Shown here one piece after another: positions 21,101-34,348 of a DNA stretch of 64,000 bases; positions within the stretch are counted from its first letter, which is position 1, and the number at the start of each line of letters is the position of its first letter. Source of the stretch: Plasmopara viticola (Eukaryota > Oomycota > Peronosporomycetes > Peronosporales > Peronosporaceae); contig MBPM02000066.1 of the NCBI GenBank assembly GCA_001695595.3, positions 372,001 through 436,000 of the forward strand, given 5' to 3'. Both the position numbers and the translations under genes were made by a program. The notes below the pieces were generated by a model that saw only the letters and a program-made list of their open reading frames with translations, was not told the DNA's origin and did not search any database.

Positions 21101-22562
21101 TGCTTCGCGATCTCCATACGGACAGTGAGTGCCGCAAACAAGCTCACTTTCTCAATAGGTCATTCTCGTTCTGTTCGAAATGGCAGATTTCAGCTCAGCA
21201 AACGCTAAGCTGTACCACTTTTCGTCTCTAAGACCAGATGTAGTTTTAAGCCCACTATAGAATGAATTCTGCGATGGAGAAGCAAATCTATTGTACAACT
21301 TTTTGTACTGCTTCAGAAAAGAGGCATAGTTGTGGTCATTTCCATTGAGAGACTTGAGAGACTCCGACCTGAAAAGTGTCTCAAGTTGATCCGGCGTCGT
21401 TAAGCTGTTAAACCAGTGCCGCATCAGACAAGCTTTCAATAGCTCGGCCGAGCCTTTTCCAAGTCTGATTCGCTGGTAAAAACTTAATGATCCTGACGTC
21501 GATGCTAAGACTGGAGTGAGAGTAAAGACTTTTCATTATCTCAATCGGGTCCAATGGAGTCTCTTTTTCATGCTTGCTCAACACTTTAACGAATTTCAGC
21601 CATCTACTAATCATCGCCATCTCAGACGATTCTAGCAATGGTGACCCAATCTTCAATAGCTGAGCAACCTCATCCGGTGTTTTACGAGCGTCCACCCAGT
21701 ATTGGATTTGCCTAGTTTCAAGATTTTTAACCGATTTTCCCATTTTTTCAAAAGCCGGAGTCGACTTGGCTGTATCAATCATCTGCGCCACGCGAAAATC
21801 GCCAAAGCAAACGGTGAGTGCCGCCAGCAAACTCAGTTGCTCAGTCCGGTGCTTCGTATTATAAATCTGAACGTATGTATCGAAAGCCGCGAGCAACTTG
21901 CCGTTGTACAGATCTTCTTCTTTGACGTCTGAAGTGAGCAGTTTCAACATGTCAGCTGTACTCGACTCCTCCCCAAGCCAGTCCCTTAGTACATTTCCTT
22001 GCCTTTTAAAGTTCAAGTGATCGAGCAGTTTCTTGTACTTGTCCCAATCCGAACGAACGGCATTCATCGCATCGACAACTGCTGGCGCCGAGTGATCGGA
22101 CTCAGTCTCGAGTAATTTAAGATAACTTCGCAATGACTGAGCCTTACTGGTGGCGGCGTCCAAGTAGTTTGAGTTTCCCGAGAGCAGAAGAAGTGCTTTG
22201 TGCACTTTATCTTTGTTGCCTACAGGAAATGGGATCTCACTCGCCTTAGCTTCAATACTCAAGTCAGGGGCGAGATTTTTCAAAATATTCACGTTGTTGA
22301 CGAAACCCATAACAGGATCAATGCCATCTGCCAGAATTTTTTCCAATTCAGCCGACCGACTAGCGGGATTAATCGTCCTTGCATCGTCGTCGACACCCGC
22401 TAGAGCTCTTAGGAATCTTTTAGCATCATGCCGATTATTCTTCAAAAAAGGTGGCAGCTTATGGACAGCGTGTGCAGCCTGGTAGGGTGTTGCGGTTGAA
22501 ACAGCATGGACGTAGTCCATTAAAAGAACGGCGTTCGGTATCATGGCGGGTTGAAGGCGCAT
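18158..22562 (-). pseudogene. Gene 2: RXLR-LWY effector copy broken by frameshifts
   Basis: Same architecture as gene 1: ATG at 22562, RFLR/DDDAR, then L, W and Y motif repeats. Relative to genes 1, 3 and 4, five one-base deletions cluster near 21119, 21160, 21177, 21461 and 21479, so the reading frame is lost after about residue 360. Two large frames remain open on either side (21408-22562 and 18158-21079). An indel near 18157 also changes the last few codons. The segment at about 20580-21130 is gene 4-like (ASDPFDQ), while its neighbours are gene 1/3-like. As written this is a pseudogene. Clustered one-base losses inside a near-identical repeat could instead be consensus errors. Confidence 0.8.
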
Positions 22563-22587
22563 GGTGGGAAATCCGCCGATTAAAACG

Positions 22588-22597
22588 GTGGCCAATC
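22588..22597 (-). promoter_or_regulatory. Conserved GATTGGCCAC block upstream of gene 2
   Basis: Lies 26-35 bases before the ATG, as in gene 1. Function inferred only from sharing among paralogues. Confidence 0.3.
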
Positions 22598-22668
22598 AAA
22601 TGGAGATTTGAAAACATTTGAGTACAGTACCGGTATGGCATTACGAATACACACATATAATTAGAGAA

Positions 22669-22681
22669 ATATCGGTACAAC
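22669..22681 (-). promoter_or_regulatory. Conserved 13-mer upstream of gene 2
   Basis: GTTGTACCGATAT (minus strand), 107 bases upstream of the ATG. The exact 13-mer also lies upstream of genes 3 and 5 and of the unit 1 relic. It is missing from gene 1 because of the 95-base deletion there. Confidence 0.3.
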
Positions 22682-24762
22682 AAGACCCAAATAATCTACA
22701 AAAAAACGGTTTGCTTATTTTTTTGCCACGTATGATTTTGTAAATGTGTATTGTCGTGTTACAACCATGTATCAAAATTTATGGTTAACCAGGGAGGTAC
22801 TTGGTTCGATACCCATACGATCTAAACAAGACAGCCAAGTATACGTCACTAGAGTTGACGAGTAATCACACCAAAAGTGTGACTGCCCTGCCAACCCGCA
22901 CCTTGAAGGGTGTGTGACAGATGGGAGGCTGGAAGTAAAATCCCCATCGTGTAATGTAGGGTACAAATCTGGTTCCAACATGGGTCGGATAGCTACCAGC
23001 ATTCTGCGCTAGAAACAACTTAGTCCCAGCGTGCAGGTTTCAGTTGCTAAATTTTCGACCTTAAAACCAACTTACCAAACCACATCTTTACCGACGGCTA
23101 ATAGATGTGCGACCGAAAAGCGTGGGACACAAAATGCAAACCACTATATAGCCAAGCTAGTGAATCATATCAGTTCAGATGAAATAACCACACATTCCAA
23201 GCACTTTGCTCTTTCGTCTGATACGACACCTAGCCTCGCATTAATGACCTTGCCCTGCTTCGAATTGAATATCCACATCTCGTCTCGCACCTCCCAACAT
23301 CGACGCTCCTGCTCTTTCCCTTCGTTGGATCATGCTTTTGGATCGCTCAACCAGTTGCAGGACGCTCGCTCAACCGCTTATGAGACAGCTAAATTACATC
23401 GATCGCTCGACCGCTCGCTATTACCATGCTTGGTCTGCAGGCTTAAACCCAAGTTGGCTCCTTGTGTGGCTGTTTGCTCGCCACTTGATTAGATCGATGC
23501 GATAAAGAGCAGGTACAACTCGTCCCGTGTGTGTGACCGCACCCAAAACTACAGTGATTTCTTGCTTAGACTTCATACGTACAACCTGCCCGCTAAAAAG
23601 AACCCTTGCATGATTGTACTTATTGATTTGCTGAGCCTATTATCGCGTGAATGGGTAGAAAAAAAACTTCTAAACGTGACAAGCCGACAAAGGGTTACTC
23701 CAACAAAGACACGTTAAGGCTTTACCACACGGAATACGCCTGAGCACAGTCTGCTTAAATAATAAGATCAAGGCTCCATCAGCGTTGAACGCGCTAATAG
23801 CGACAAAAAAGGCTACGCGTATGTAACAAAAAGAAGGCAAATTTGGCGAATTACGCGGACATTCGAAAGCAATTGTACGTTATAGTCGATGTTTTAATAT
23901 GCTGGGCAATTTATATATGCCAGGTTATGCCAGCTTCCTTCACCCAAAAGAAGACGTTTGAGCTTTTGCCCAAAAATTTGCTCATGTTCTCTACTCCTAC
24001 TCCGAAGAGCTTCAAAAGTTAGCAATTCCATACGAGTGGACAATCTGGATGCGTGCAAATGTAGTTGTACCTCGCAGAAAGCAGCTAGTAACCATAAGAC
24101 GACTATCATAGTCGTGACCGGTGAGTGTACATCTGAGCCGGTATTGAAAGCCTCGTTCGATTTAACGGCTTTCTCAGCGGGCGCTCTATCCGTTGTGGTT
24201 TTCAACGACCAAATTTTATTCTCAATCGGGTATCAATTAGCTTGATCGTTTTGCACACTTCCAAAGATGTCGCTTTCGATGATAGTTGTAGCTCATCCCT
24301 TAAAAATAATCTAAGAGTTGCCATACTCATAATCTTCCTGCAATTTAATCCTTGTGAGAGAATTGCCAAGGTAGCACCTGACTTGCGTCCCGCAGCAAGT
24401 TTTTCGAACAAAAAATACTTGACACCTTCGATAAAAACATTGATGGCTATTGTTATCTACCAAAATTGTAATGGAAACTTTGACTAAACAGTAAACACGC
24501 CCTTACAGTCCCTTCCTCATGATCGCAACAAATATGTTCTGCAAAAGTAGTGGTGTAAGCCTTTGGTCCGCACATTATAGATTCGCAGGTGATTATAAAG
24601 CATATCGAGCAGAAATCTACTTTCAGATGGCAGCAGTTGTTTATGCTACAAATCAGTACGCTTCGAAGTAGCAATTACACTTCGCCAACGCGATCCTTCG
24701 ATTTTACGGCTTAAAGCAATGAATTTTACGCGTACTTAGCAGTCTTATTGCTGGTATTTATG

Positions 24763-24973
24763 TGCATTACGTCATGTGTAACGTTTTATTATTATGCGTA
24801 CTGCGTCATGCATAGCCTTTTTGTTTTCGCCACTGCGTATTGCTCCATGCTGGCTTACTCGTAACTTATACATGGACTACTGGACTACAAAAACATTCTT
24901 CCTAGCACTTATTTGTTTCGTTTCATGCATAGTATCTTTCTTGTCACTCTACCGAATTGAGTCACGCAGAGCC
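24763..24973 (+). repeat. Degenerate ~36-bp tandem repeat, unit 2
   Basis: Equivalent of 8602-8810, with the same TACTGCGTCATGCATAGC core and similar spacing. Confidence 0.5.
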
Positions 24974-25061
24974 TTAATTTTGCAACTAGTCTAGTAATTT
25001 TCCGTCGTATTGTACTATTTTTGCCAATGCAAGCGACAATAGGAGCTAAAATTGCTACAAT

Positions 25062-25165
25062 AAGATGAATTTGTTGTGACTATAGCAAAATACTATAGTC
25101 AGAACAGATGAATCCGTTCTGACTATAGCAAAAGTATTCTGCTATAGTCACAACGGATTCATCTT
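25062..25165. repeat. Foldback hairpin element, unit 2
   Basis: The outer arms are AAGATGAAT...TGTGACTATAGCA and its complement, with one mismatch. Nested inside is a second inverted pair, CTATAGTCAGAAC / GTTCTGACTATAG. The whole 104 bases can fold into a compound hairpin. Unit 1 has only a single-arm version near 8907. Confidence 0.7.
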
Positions 25166-26329
25166 TATTCAAAGGATCAGGCCGTACGTGCAAACTGCAA
25201 ACACGAATTTAATTTAACTACTTCTCAATCGCCCAAAGCTAACGCCTTTGTTTTAGTGGGCACAGTCACACACTCACGGATTTGAGCTGCGTTAAGCGTC
25301 AAGCAAACAGTCACACAAGCAGCTATTAAATTGGTCAAAATAGCTGTTTAAGCACGCTGACAGCTAGTAGCTGAGCGATTTGACTAAGGGGTCTCACAAG
25401 CGATTAAGTGAGCATCCTTCGACTGTTCAAGGGAGTGAAGCAGTCTAGAGATCAGTCTCGAGAGGTAATTATCAAAGCGAAGTGGAAGGAGAGTGAAGAT
25501 GTAGGGTGCGAGTCAAGGCAAGGAGATGAGAGGCGCGGCGATGCAAGGCAAGTCCAGGTGTGGCGAGAGCACAGTGCTGATAACGTGATGATATTTTTGT
25601 GCTGGAAAAGAGTAAGATGGAATATGTCTTATATATAATTCCTCGCTGGTTCGGCTGAAGGTTTATTTACGCTCAATGTCCTACGTTTTCTGGTCATGCA
25701 TTCACCAACCGTTCATTAAAGGCTATTAAAGGACGGTAAGACATGCATTAAAAAAGTGCTCGCTGGAAGTTAATGAAAACATATACAAGCAGTTTATGCG
25801 TCGGCACTTGGTCATACGCAGGTACAACCACGGGCGTTGGGCGTCAGCTGGGCCAAAATTAGATTCTGGGTCTGGAGTCTGGAGCAATCAATCTGTAAAG
25901 AAGTAAATGCTCGCGAGCCGACCTCAAGACTTCGGAGCTGCGGCAGCTAATGAAGATTTTGGCGAAGATAGTCGTGGTCGTTAGCGTTACTGCTCGCCAC
26001 CTCCTGTATTTCATTCACAAGGCATCGATAATGAACGGCATCGTAGCGAATACTGCATTGTGCCTAAAAATCGTTCTTATCCCCTTTTTCTTTTATATAG
26101 AGTGCGAGCACCACTGTCGCCAGGGTTACCTGCATAATCTTGTGAAAAGAAAAAAAATCGTTCCTTTAAGCACTCATGAGACGCTAAGGTCTTACCCTGG
26201 CTAAATTTCCTCAAGCTCATGATCACGGTGATCAGCTTCTTTGACATGACTGCGCATCTTGCCGCTTGGTTCGAAGGGAATAAGACCACGAAGAGTGCCT
26301 CCTGAGCTCACTGAAGATGCGGTTCCCAC

Positions 26330-27330
26330 TTAAGTGTGATGCTATGTACTATGTGCTGCAAGACGATAGCTCGACGACGGGTGTGATCTCGTACCGAAGG
26401 CATCAACATCAACTTTTCTGAAGCTGTTTCAAAATGCGCGCACAGAGTACAACCTCTTGTACTTTTGGACTCAGCGCTTGAAAATATTACTTCGGTCTGG
26501 CCATTTCACCAGGCGTAAACGATTCGTAGTGGTAGGAACAAGCGTCCACTATTTAAATCCGCCAAATGAGCACGGTAGTCCTCATCAAAAAACGTCTGTG
26601 GAAGTAACAGTGTGGTTTTCTCTATCTGCGCATGCCTCACACTGAGCATATATCGCGGACGACATCCAAATGTTATAGGTACCCATAGTACCTAACGTGG
26701 CCTCTCAGGTGAGTTCAGCTGACTTATCGAGCTTAAATTTTAAGTTCGCCCGCGGAATAAAAGTTAGGCGAGGTTCATTTCACTATGACTGCACTATGAA
26801 GTCTTGCACCTGATCGGGGTTATTCTCTATAATCTTAGACTTACCAGGATCAATCCTAATGGGTACAAAATGCAAGAATGCGCTTGAGACACACATACGA
26901 TCAATACAAAGGATTAAGGCTTCACGTGATGACTCTGACATACGTTGCATCGATAATGCTTTTCAATTCTCCGTTTGCTGAAATTGGTTACTCGTTGGCA
27001 CGAAGTATGTGATGCATGGATGTACGAGTAAGTGGCCCAGGTGAGCGTGAAGTATGAAGTGTACTATCTAGGTGTCTCTTAGGACTACTCGCCTTGGTGA
27101 TATGAGATGGAGACCCAGCAGGAAAAATTTGGACCTCGTTTGATAAAGCAGTCTTCCTGTTTACTCCTTAATACTGAGGATGACGGTTCGTAGAGTTTGA
27201 GTTTTGTTTTCTTCTAATGGGGGAATAAGCGATGCGCGTGGCACGAGTAGGCTACACGAGCTGTTAAATTGACATCCGACGGCAAATTGGACTTCCACCG
27301 GGACGCCGTATAGCTTTTGAATAATGTGAT
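26330..27330 (-). pseudogene. Decayed, unrecognised coding-like element, copy 2
   Basis: Equivalent of 10100-11060. The upstream end retains a minus-strand frame with YGVPVEVQFAVGCQF, comparable to VPAEVGLAVG in the copy near 63770. Interrupted by stops. Family not recognised. Confidence 0.4.
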
Positions 27331-28097
27331 CTAGCTTCGTGTCCAAAGAATGCTTTCTATTTCAGATTCGACGATGCATAAGGTGCAGTCAACAGTGTAA
27401 ACAATTCACCCGAAGCCTGCGATATGAATCTACCTATAAGTCCTGTATCGCACACTCTCTAGGGTATCACTTTATTGTGTGACATAAGTCATGTGAAAGT
27501 TCGAGCATCTATTAAACGATAGGTTCGAGGTCTGATGTCCAACGTCTTATGCATATTAATAGTTATTACTTGTGATTGTAGGATAGTGAATTCGTAGTGT
27601 TTGAATACAATTCTTTTAAAGTTCAGTTTCCAATTGGAGATATAAGACTTAACTTTTGGTGACAGGATCTATGCTTACTCTTGGAATTACGCTGAGAGCA
27701 TTCGGCAAGACTTTCTAGCTCTAGGATTGAAGCAAAGGTAAGAGGCCTAAATGTACGCTTACTTTTAGTAGATAGTTATGGCAGTCCCGCTGTAAGAGAT
27801 CTAATTTAAAACGAATGGTTTTGTATACGCAACGGATGCTAACCAAGAGCCATCAGTGCGTCTACTTATCGCAGGCGAAGATGCCATCGACCAAAGGTTA
27901 ATCCCCCTACCGAAGTCACATTTTGTTTGCTTCTAGTAAACCGACGGTCTAGGATCAATCCGGCCTCAGCCGATGTTTCGAGCGGTGTAGGCCTGAGAGA
28001 TCTGCTTCTTACTTACAAAATGCTGCAACCAGCGGTTATTCAGACCAAGATAAATCGTTGTTTGTTTTTCATCACCACACGTGTACAATTGAGTGGT

Positions 28098-28517
28098 AAA
28101 GCTTGCAAAATTGTATGAGGCCTGTCAAATGGTCAAGCCTGTATTACATACGTTGACTTCTTTACAGAGCCTGCCGATATAGGCAATCCGCAGGAGATCT
28201 AAAATAATTTGACTTGTTGAAAGCTGGTGGCAGCACGGTATAGTAAAGCCGTGCATCTGGCACCTCTTCTCGTGATAAGAAAATGTCATGAATTGGGCAC
28301 GATGATGTCGTATAGGAACCCGCGATTAATTAGTACGTTCTATCAAACGTTCGTTAAGTTACTAGGAGTCCTTGTTTTAATGGCAAAGAGAAACCATTCC
28401 CAGACAAATCAGCAGACGAAATTTAGAGACACGCTTTTAAAGTATGTACACCGAGTCACCACATATGTAGTCCTATTAGCCACCTTAGATTAAGTTTGCA
28501 CGCAACAATGCGGTTCG
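28098..28517 (+). mobile_element. Ty3/gypsy integrase remnant, unit 2
   Basis: Equivalent of 11912-12330. ARYSKAVHLAP, RNPRLISTFYQTF and SQTNQQT are visible. The first Cys of the zinc-finger CxxC pair is lost here (TGT to TAT). Confidence 0.65.
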
Positions 28518-29967
28518 TGTGTCTATGAGCTTAACACACTTCTAAGTAAACCGTTTGAGAGATCTTTTAGCTCCACGCACTCTTTTAAGCTAAAGCGCTT
28601 CTGAGATAACTAATTGTATTTTCTTTTATACATTTCTCATTTGAGACCAGCATCCTTGCAAAGCTACTTCCTTTTGCAAAATCAATTGAGCGATATCAGT
28701 TTGTCAAAGAATGCGATTGCATTCACCATAGTCTAATGCAATGAAAATATTGTGGCTAGCATAACAACTTCAAGGGTACAATTTTTATTTGATAATTTTT
28801 AATAAGAAGCCCGTGTAATTTCTGTGCCGCGAACACTGAATCTACACTTACACAAACTTTACCCTAGCTTTAAAACATAATATTTTTCGATTAAGTTTCT
28901 CAATGTTCACTTAAACTTGTTAAATGACGCCGCAGCTTATAAACTTTTAATTGGTTGTGATGGGATGAAACAAAAAAAAATGAGATAAAAAGTTTCTATA
29001 TTAAAGAAAGAAAGTACGCAAATGTCAGGAATGCCATCCTCAATTTATCAATTTACGGCCCTAGAATGGCATGATTCGACGTACATTACCAAATGAATGC
29101 TGACGTGTCCCCAGCACCCCTTCAAAGCGTTACTTTTGCTCTCGACCTTGTCGCTGAGGCAATAGTGGGTAGTTATTCGAATTCATAGCCACCGCCACAT
29201 TGGCCATAAGACTAAGAAGACAAGTGTTCGCTCAAAAACGCACATACAACGGCCGGTCAAACCTGGAGCTCACTATCAAGAGTGGCGACTTCCTGACGTA
29301 ATTCGGACACCTTGTGCTGAAATACGTGGCGATCGGTTTGGCTCTAAAGCTTAAAAGTCACATGGCCAAAACATATTACTTCCTCAAATGTCTCAACAAA
29401 ATTTGGGGTTTTCAGCCAGGACCGAATCCCGAGAGCAGTCTCTAGTGTGTACATTAAATCGCACAGGTGGTGCTGCTTCTTCGAAGGTCATCGGTGCTTC
29501 ATATGAAGTGCGTAGTAAGGCTAAGGCTTCAGCTTAAGTACCAAAAGTTGCTTGTGACGTAGTGTGGTTTTCCCTCCACAGAGCTGGTAGTCTGAAATCA
29601 GGCACAGCAGCCGCATCGTAAGTTAGCCGAGGACTTAGACCGCTTGCTGTGACATGGTCAAAGCGACCCGATATTGGGCCGATGGTAGACCAATGAATGC
29701 TACCAATTGTTTCGGGGTTAGAAAGGATGTGAATATAGGGTCCTTAGTTCGCAATCACTTGCTACCTTCAAGCCAATATTGTCTTTAAGCCAATCGAAAT
29801 GACTTTTAATCCGAGTGCTATCATCTGGAGTCCGTCTGTTAATGCGCCTGTCCGTACGTCGCTGTTGCGACTCATGCACTTTGACAGGTGAAATATGACA
29901 CAGTTTCCCTTCAAGATCCCTTGTCTTCGGCGTAATGCCAAACTAGGCACCAAGAGCGTAATCTATT

Positions 29968-30119
29968 GAGAAGCCTTTTAGCACCATGTCAATTATTCAC
30001 ATTAAAAGTGGCAGCTTATGGACAACAGGTGTAGCCCGGTGGAACGTCGCGATTGAAACAGCATGAATGTATTTTGTTAAAAGAACGGCATATAGTATCG
30101 TAACGGGTTGGAGGCGCAT
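29968..30119 (-). pseudogene. N-terminal relic of RXLR-LWY gene, unit 2
   Basis: Begins MRLQPVTILYAVLL, continues HAVSIATFHRAT and HKLP, then loses the frame through a one-base deletion (CACCATT to CACATT) near 29999. As in unit 1, similarity to the large genes ends at the RLL of the RXLR motif. Confidence 0.7.
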
Positions 30120-30588
30120 GACGGCACTTAATGAAAAGCAGAAAAGAATGGTTGGGAATGCAGCCAATACAAAAGTGGCCAATCGATTCTCTACAAGTTG
30201 ATATTAAAAGCCCTTGCTTGGGCACCATTAAGTTATTGGTACATGCATGTGGATACTAAGATATCATCACATTTACAGATATCGATACAACAAGAGCCGA
30301 ATGGTCTACATTCTTCATCAAGACTCAAGCCTTGAACTATCCACTAGAACTAATACAATAAGCGGTAGTAATATGGCAGCATTGTGGAGGCGCTTTTGAA
30401 GTAGTGATGACCGTGTACCCTCTACGTACACCTGGTGACGTTCGTGAAAACACCAGCTTTGAATTTTTTTTAGGCTATTAGGCGTAGAATGGCCCGGTAC
30501 CAGAAGCAAATCTACTTTCGCGGCGAGTTACTCATACAGAGTCCCTCCTTCTACAATCTGCATAATGTCTTTATCTCCAACCCTTTTT

Positions 30589-30720
30589 GTATATTCCGAT
30601 GACATTTTAAACAAATATCTGATGAGACACGAGGTGGTAAAATCTGAGAAGTTGCTACAGCATCTGTGTCTGGTACGCCATGATGTTAATTTGACGCATT
30701 TTGCCAGTTTTAAGGGTTGA
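30589..30720 (+). mobile_element. Ty3/gypsy reverse transcriptase remnant, unit 2
   Basis: Equivalent of 14420-14551, with VYSDDIL and the following LLQHLCLVRHDV preserved in an open frame to the same stop. Confidence 0.5.
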
Positions 30721-31497
30721 AACAGGTGCGATATGCCTCACCTTACTCCATGCGGTACAGTGTCCGTGAGATTTTAATGTCAAGCAAGCCAATGACAAAG
30801 TTAAAGTCTCCTGCTGTAATGAAGTTCAGCTGATAATTTGTACCTTATCCTTCCCTTTCCGAAGCGGGTTTTGCATCAATTTGCAGCATATCGGTGTATC
30901 TTACTTCGTCCTGTCTAAAACTAATTGCGCCAAACACTGACTTCATTGGCCACAATCATACCAGCAGACCATTAGCCTCGCCTTTGTCAGCAGACTCGAA
31001 CCTAATTCAGCCATCACAAAAGGGTCACAAATCCACTCTCGTGCATGCCCTTGTCAATATGAGTAGAAAAGAAGAGATACGGAGCGCTGTTTGTATCGAA
31101 TCGATTCAGGTGATTGCTCGTATACAACTATACTATCCTTACATACAAATTCTAAGCCATGTCTATTTTATGCAACCACTCACTTTAAAAAAAACATCTG
31201 ATATTACCAAAACACATAAGGCAAGCTGGCCATGTCTTTGCAATGAAATTACTTCCGCGTAATTTGACTAAGTTTGCTCTAACACCGCACATGTCCATTG
31301 CTCACATCGTCAAAGCTATATTATGCGCACATTCGTGCGTTAAGCGAGTGCAAACCAATCCTCCAAAGTGCTTGCTTTTATAATTCCATTATTGCGTGTG
31401 CATCTTTTTACATTTACAAAGTTAGCGGCAAGACAAGGAATATGTTTGACACATTGATTGAAGAAGAATAACCATGACACAGTTAGCGTGCTACACT

Positions 31498-31685
31498 AGC
31501 GCAGTATGCGAAAGAAGCAAAAAAAAAAACTTGACGCAATTTGCACCTTTGTTGCAAAAAAGACTATGCTAATGCAATCTGCCCATGCGAACTAGAAGGA
31601 TACACGTGATAGAGTACACATAAGTAGCAATTAATAAGCTGCGCGTGGCGCAGTACGCATACGAGGCATATGCGTGACGCAGTAC
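31498..31685 (-). repeat. Degenerate ~36-bp tandem repeat, reverse orientation, unit 2
   Basis: Equivalent of 15321-15510, with GCGCAGTA and GACGCAGTA variants at similar spacing. Confidence 0.5.
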
Positions 31686-34348
31686 GCTTGAAAAAAAATG
31701 CACTCAGAACCTATAAACCCGCAATGGCCACGCGTAACGTCCTTTCGCCGCGCGTATGACTGCTTTAAATCCTGTTTTGTAGAAGTCGGTGCTGCAAACA
31801 GTAATTGCACTCATTAATAGCTCAAAGGAGGTTACAAAGCTTGTCTAAGCAAAGTTTCTACTCGCAAGTTAAGGAAGTAAATTTTTCCCGCCAATTCTGT
31901 TGCAGAGAGTGAATTGAGGGTCCTAAATGTTGACCTGCGCTATTTGAAAACAAACTGTAGAAGGTTGCAAGAAGCTTTTGGCTGGTCCAGGTAAAAAAAT
32001 GTATTTAAGGTAGAATTGCAATTGCTCTCAAGTGTGATGTATTTTAAGACTTAACAATCTGTGTAGTACTATACAGCATGTAATTTGCAGACGCGTTGAC
32101 AGAACAAGATTTATATGTTTTGATTCGAATTTGATAATTTAGATCGGTAATGACCAGGACAAGCAGATTTATCTGCCGGCCCTTGCGGACACAAGCTAGT
32201 ATTTACGCTGTCTACTTCTATGGGGTCATCAACGTATAGCTTCATCTGGAGTCTCCAGTGAAGTTGTATCGAGAAAAAGAAAGAAGTAGATTTGTATGTA
32301 AAAATACTTGTCTCATTACTATCTTGCAGGGTCTGCGTATCAAGGTGTTGTTAATGACGCTCAATTTCATCTTAATGTCTGTGCTACGAATTTGATGGAG
32401 TATAAAACGCATAAAACCATCGACCGTAGCTTCCAACGAAGGTTCTCCGCAAAGTTCAACATTTCAAGTTCGTGCAATTTTCTTCATCGCTAACAACAGC
32501 GTTAAGCAAACTACGCTTGCGAAAATTGCATAGAAAAGTTCTTAGTATTACAGGAAAAAACATGCAACACGAATCTGCTATCAGGGGTCGTGTATAGTCT
32601 GGCATTCTACAAACCATGTACAAATCCCGTCTAAATTGATTTTTCTACCGAAATTCACGTAATATTTGCAAGATACTAATGTGTATCGACGTGCCAAACT
32701 TTTTGCTTCAGACGTAATCACATGTCTTCCATCGGGGTTCCATGCATGTTTATTTGAAGTTTTATTCGACTAAGATGATTTCAACCTCTGAGGCCAAGTA
32801 TCGCTTTTTCGGTCATTTGACTACTCGTTACTTGGTATGATTATCGTCCACTAGACAGCTATCGAAGATAAACCTCAAATCACTTACATGAGTACGGACT
32901 GCTGGGAAACCCGTTGTCAATTCTAAGATAGAAGCGAACCAGCGACTTTCTGTAGCTGGGTCCGGCAATCGAAACAGTACGTCAGGCTTAAAATTAGCTA
33001 GAAAGCCAACACGAAAAACAACTCACGATCTCAATTGTCAGCACATACCAAAGCCTTTAAGCATCGACTACGCTTTCTAGCATTTGTTAATTCGGCGTGA
33101 AAGTTTAGACCTTAATCGCGATTTATAAATTTCTGATCTAATCTTATATTCAAATACTGCATTTTGCTTTTAATTTGGCTTTCTTTGCCATCGTGCAATC
33201 TTTTTTCGCGCCCGCGAAGATTGTCAAGAAATGAGCACTCAGCGTCCAAGCTATTCGCACAAATGCGAACTACTCACAATACATCTTATTGCCAATAATG
33301 AGTTTCAGCTTCTACCCTAGCGCTTGACTCAGCAATCAAACCCGTTTAGCAAACACATTTCACGACACGGCTTGATAGTCATGCGTTTCTATTCCGTACG
33401 CTTTTCATAAAGTGAAATCTTTAGAAATTTTAGCAGCATAGTCACACGCAGTATTAGCTATCTGTCGTTACACTACTGTAGCTACGTAAAGCACGTTATG
33501 GTTTTATCAGAGCAAATTTCGTCTACACTACACCTGGTCCAGATCGTCAGTCTCTCTGCCATTTATTATCATAGTGCCTAACTTTGCCGTACCTCTTTAT
33601 GGCGTCGATAAGCTTTCACGCTACAGGAAGCCGTGTGGAAGTGGAAGTATCACAAAAAAAAACAACGGCCTTCATTTAGCGAATTAGCATTTTCAGACAT
33701 TAAATATTCAGTCTGAAATACTCAACAACATTTTTATCTTTCTCACCAGTCACATCTCCCACTAGTTGCCTTGACCTTTGAATCGATTGCAGATATATTT
33801 GTGCGACATACGTAAGCCTGAGCACAACCTTCAGCTCCGACATTCTCGGCCTTGCCCTCTGGCTGGGTGAAAACTGATTACTGACTATGAGGAGTATCGA
33901 TGTGAGCCACGGCGGTGCAAACAAGCGGAGTGAGCGATACGAGAGAGTGTGTTTAGCAAATCAGTTCGAACACCGTTCGCTACAGCCGATAGTCGTTTTG
34001 CTTGAGAAATTGCTGCCCCCCGAGCAGTGCAAAACGTTTCAAACCGAATTGGGCAAGTGCAATAAGGCGTTATCAAATTTACCTTGGAATTTGCTTCCAG
34101 CATTACATCTTCCCCAATGTATACAATGTACCTCTCACACACCTTTCTCGTTTACAATGTCGTTGAGACAGCACACATCAAGTCATTCTATACGTTTCCA
34201 GAGTCAAGAGGTCATTTGTGTGACCAAGGCGCTTGTGTGAGCGTACCGTAGTGACCACATTACGCACTACGAAGCCGCCAAGAAAGGCGTCACGGACTTA
34301 GAGCCAGCAACCTGAATTTAATAGAGATTTTTTTGTATTGCGAGCTAC

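Larger units (their letters stand above)
22598..34348. other. Spacer 2 between genes 2 and 3
   Basis: A copy of spacer 1 with the same order of parts. No intact gene. It differs from spacer 1 by retaining the 95 bases at 22613-22707, by a foldback hairpin at 25062-25165, by an extra segment near 27220-27290, and by lacking the unit 1-specific stretch near 11150-11260. Across most of its length it is closer to spacer 3 than to spacer 1. At 16.1 kb-equivalent positions (32300-32500) spacers 1 and 3 are the closer pair. Confidence 0.6.
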
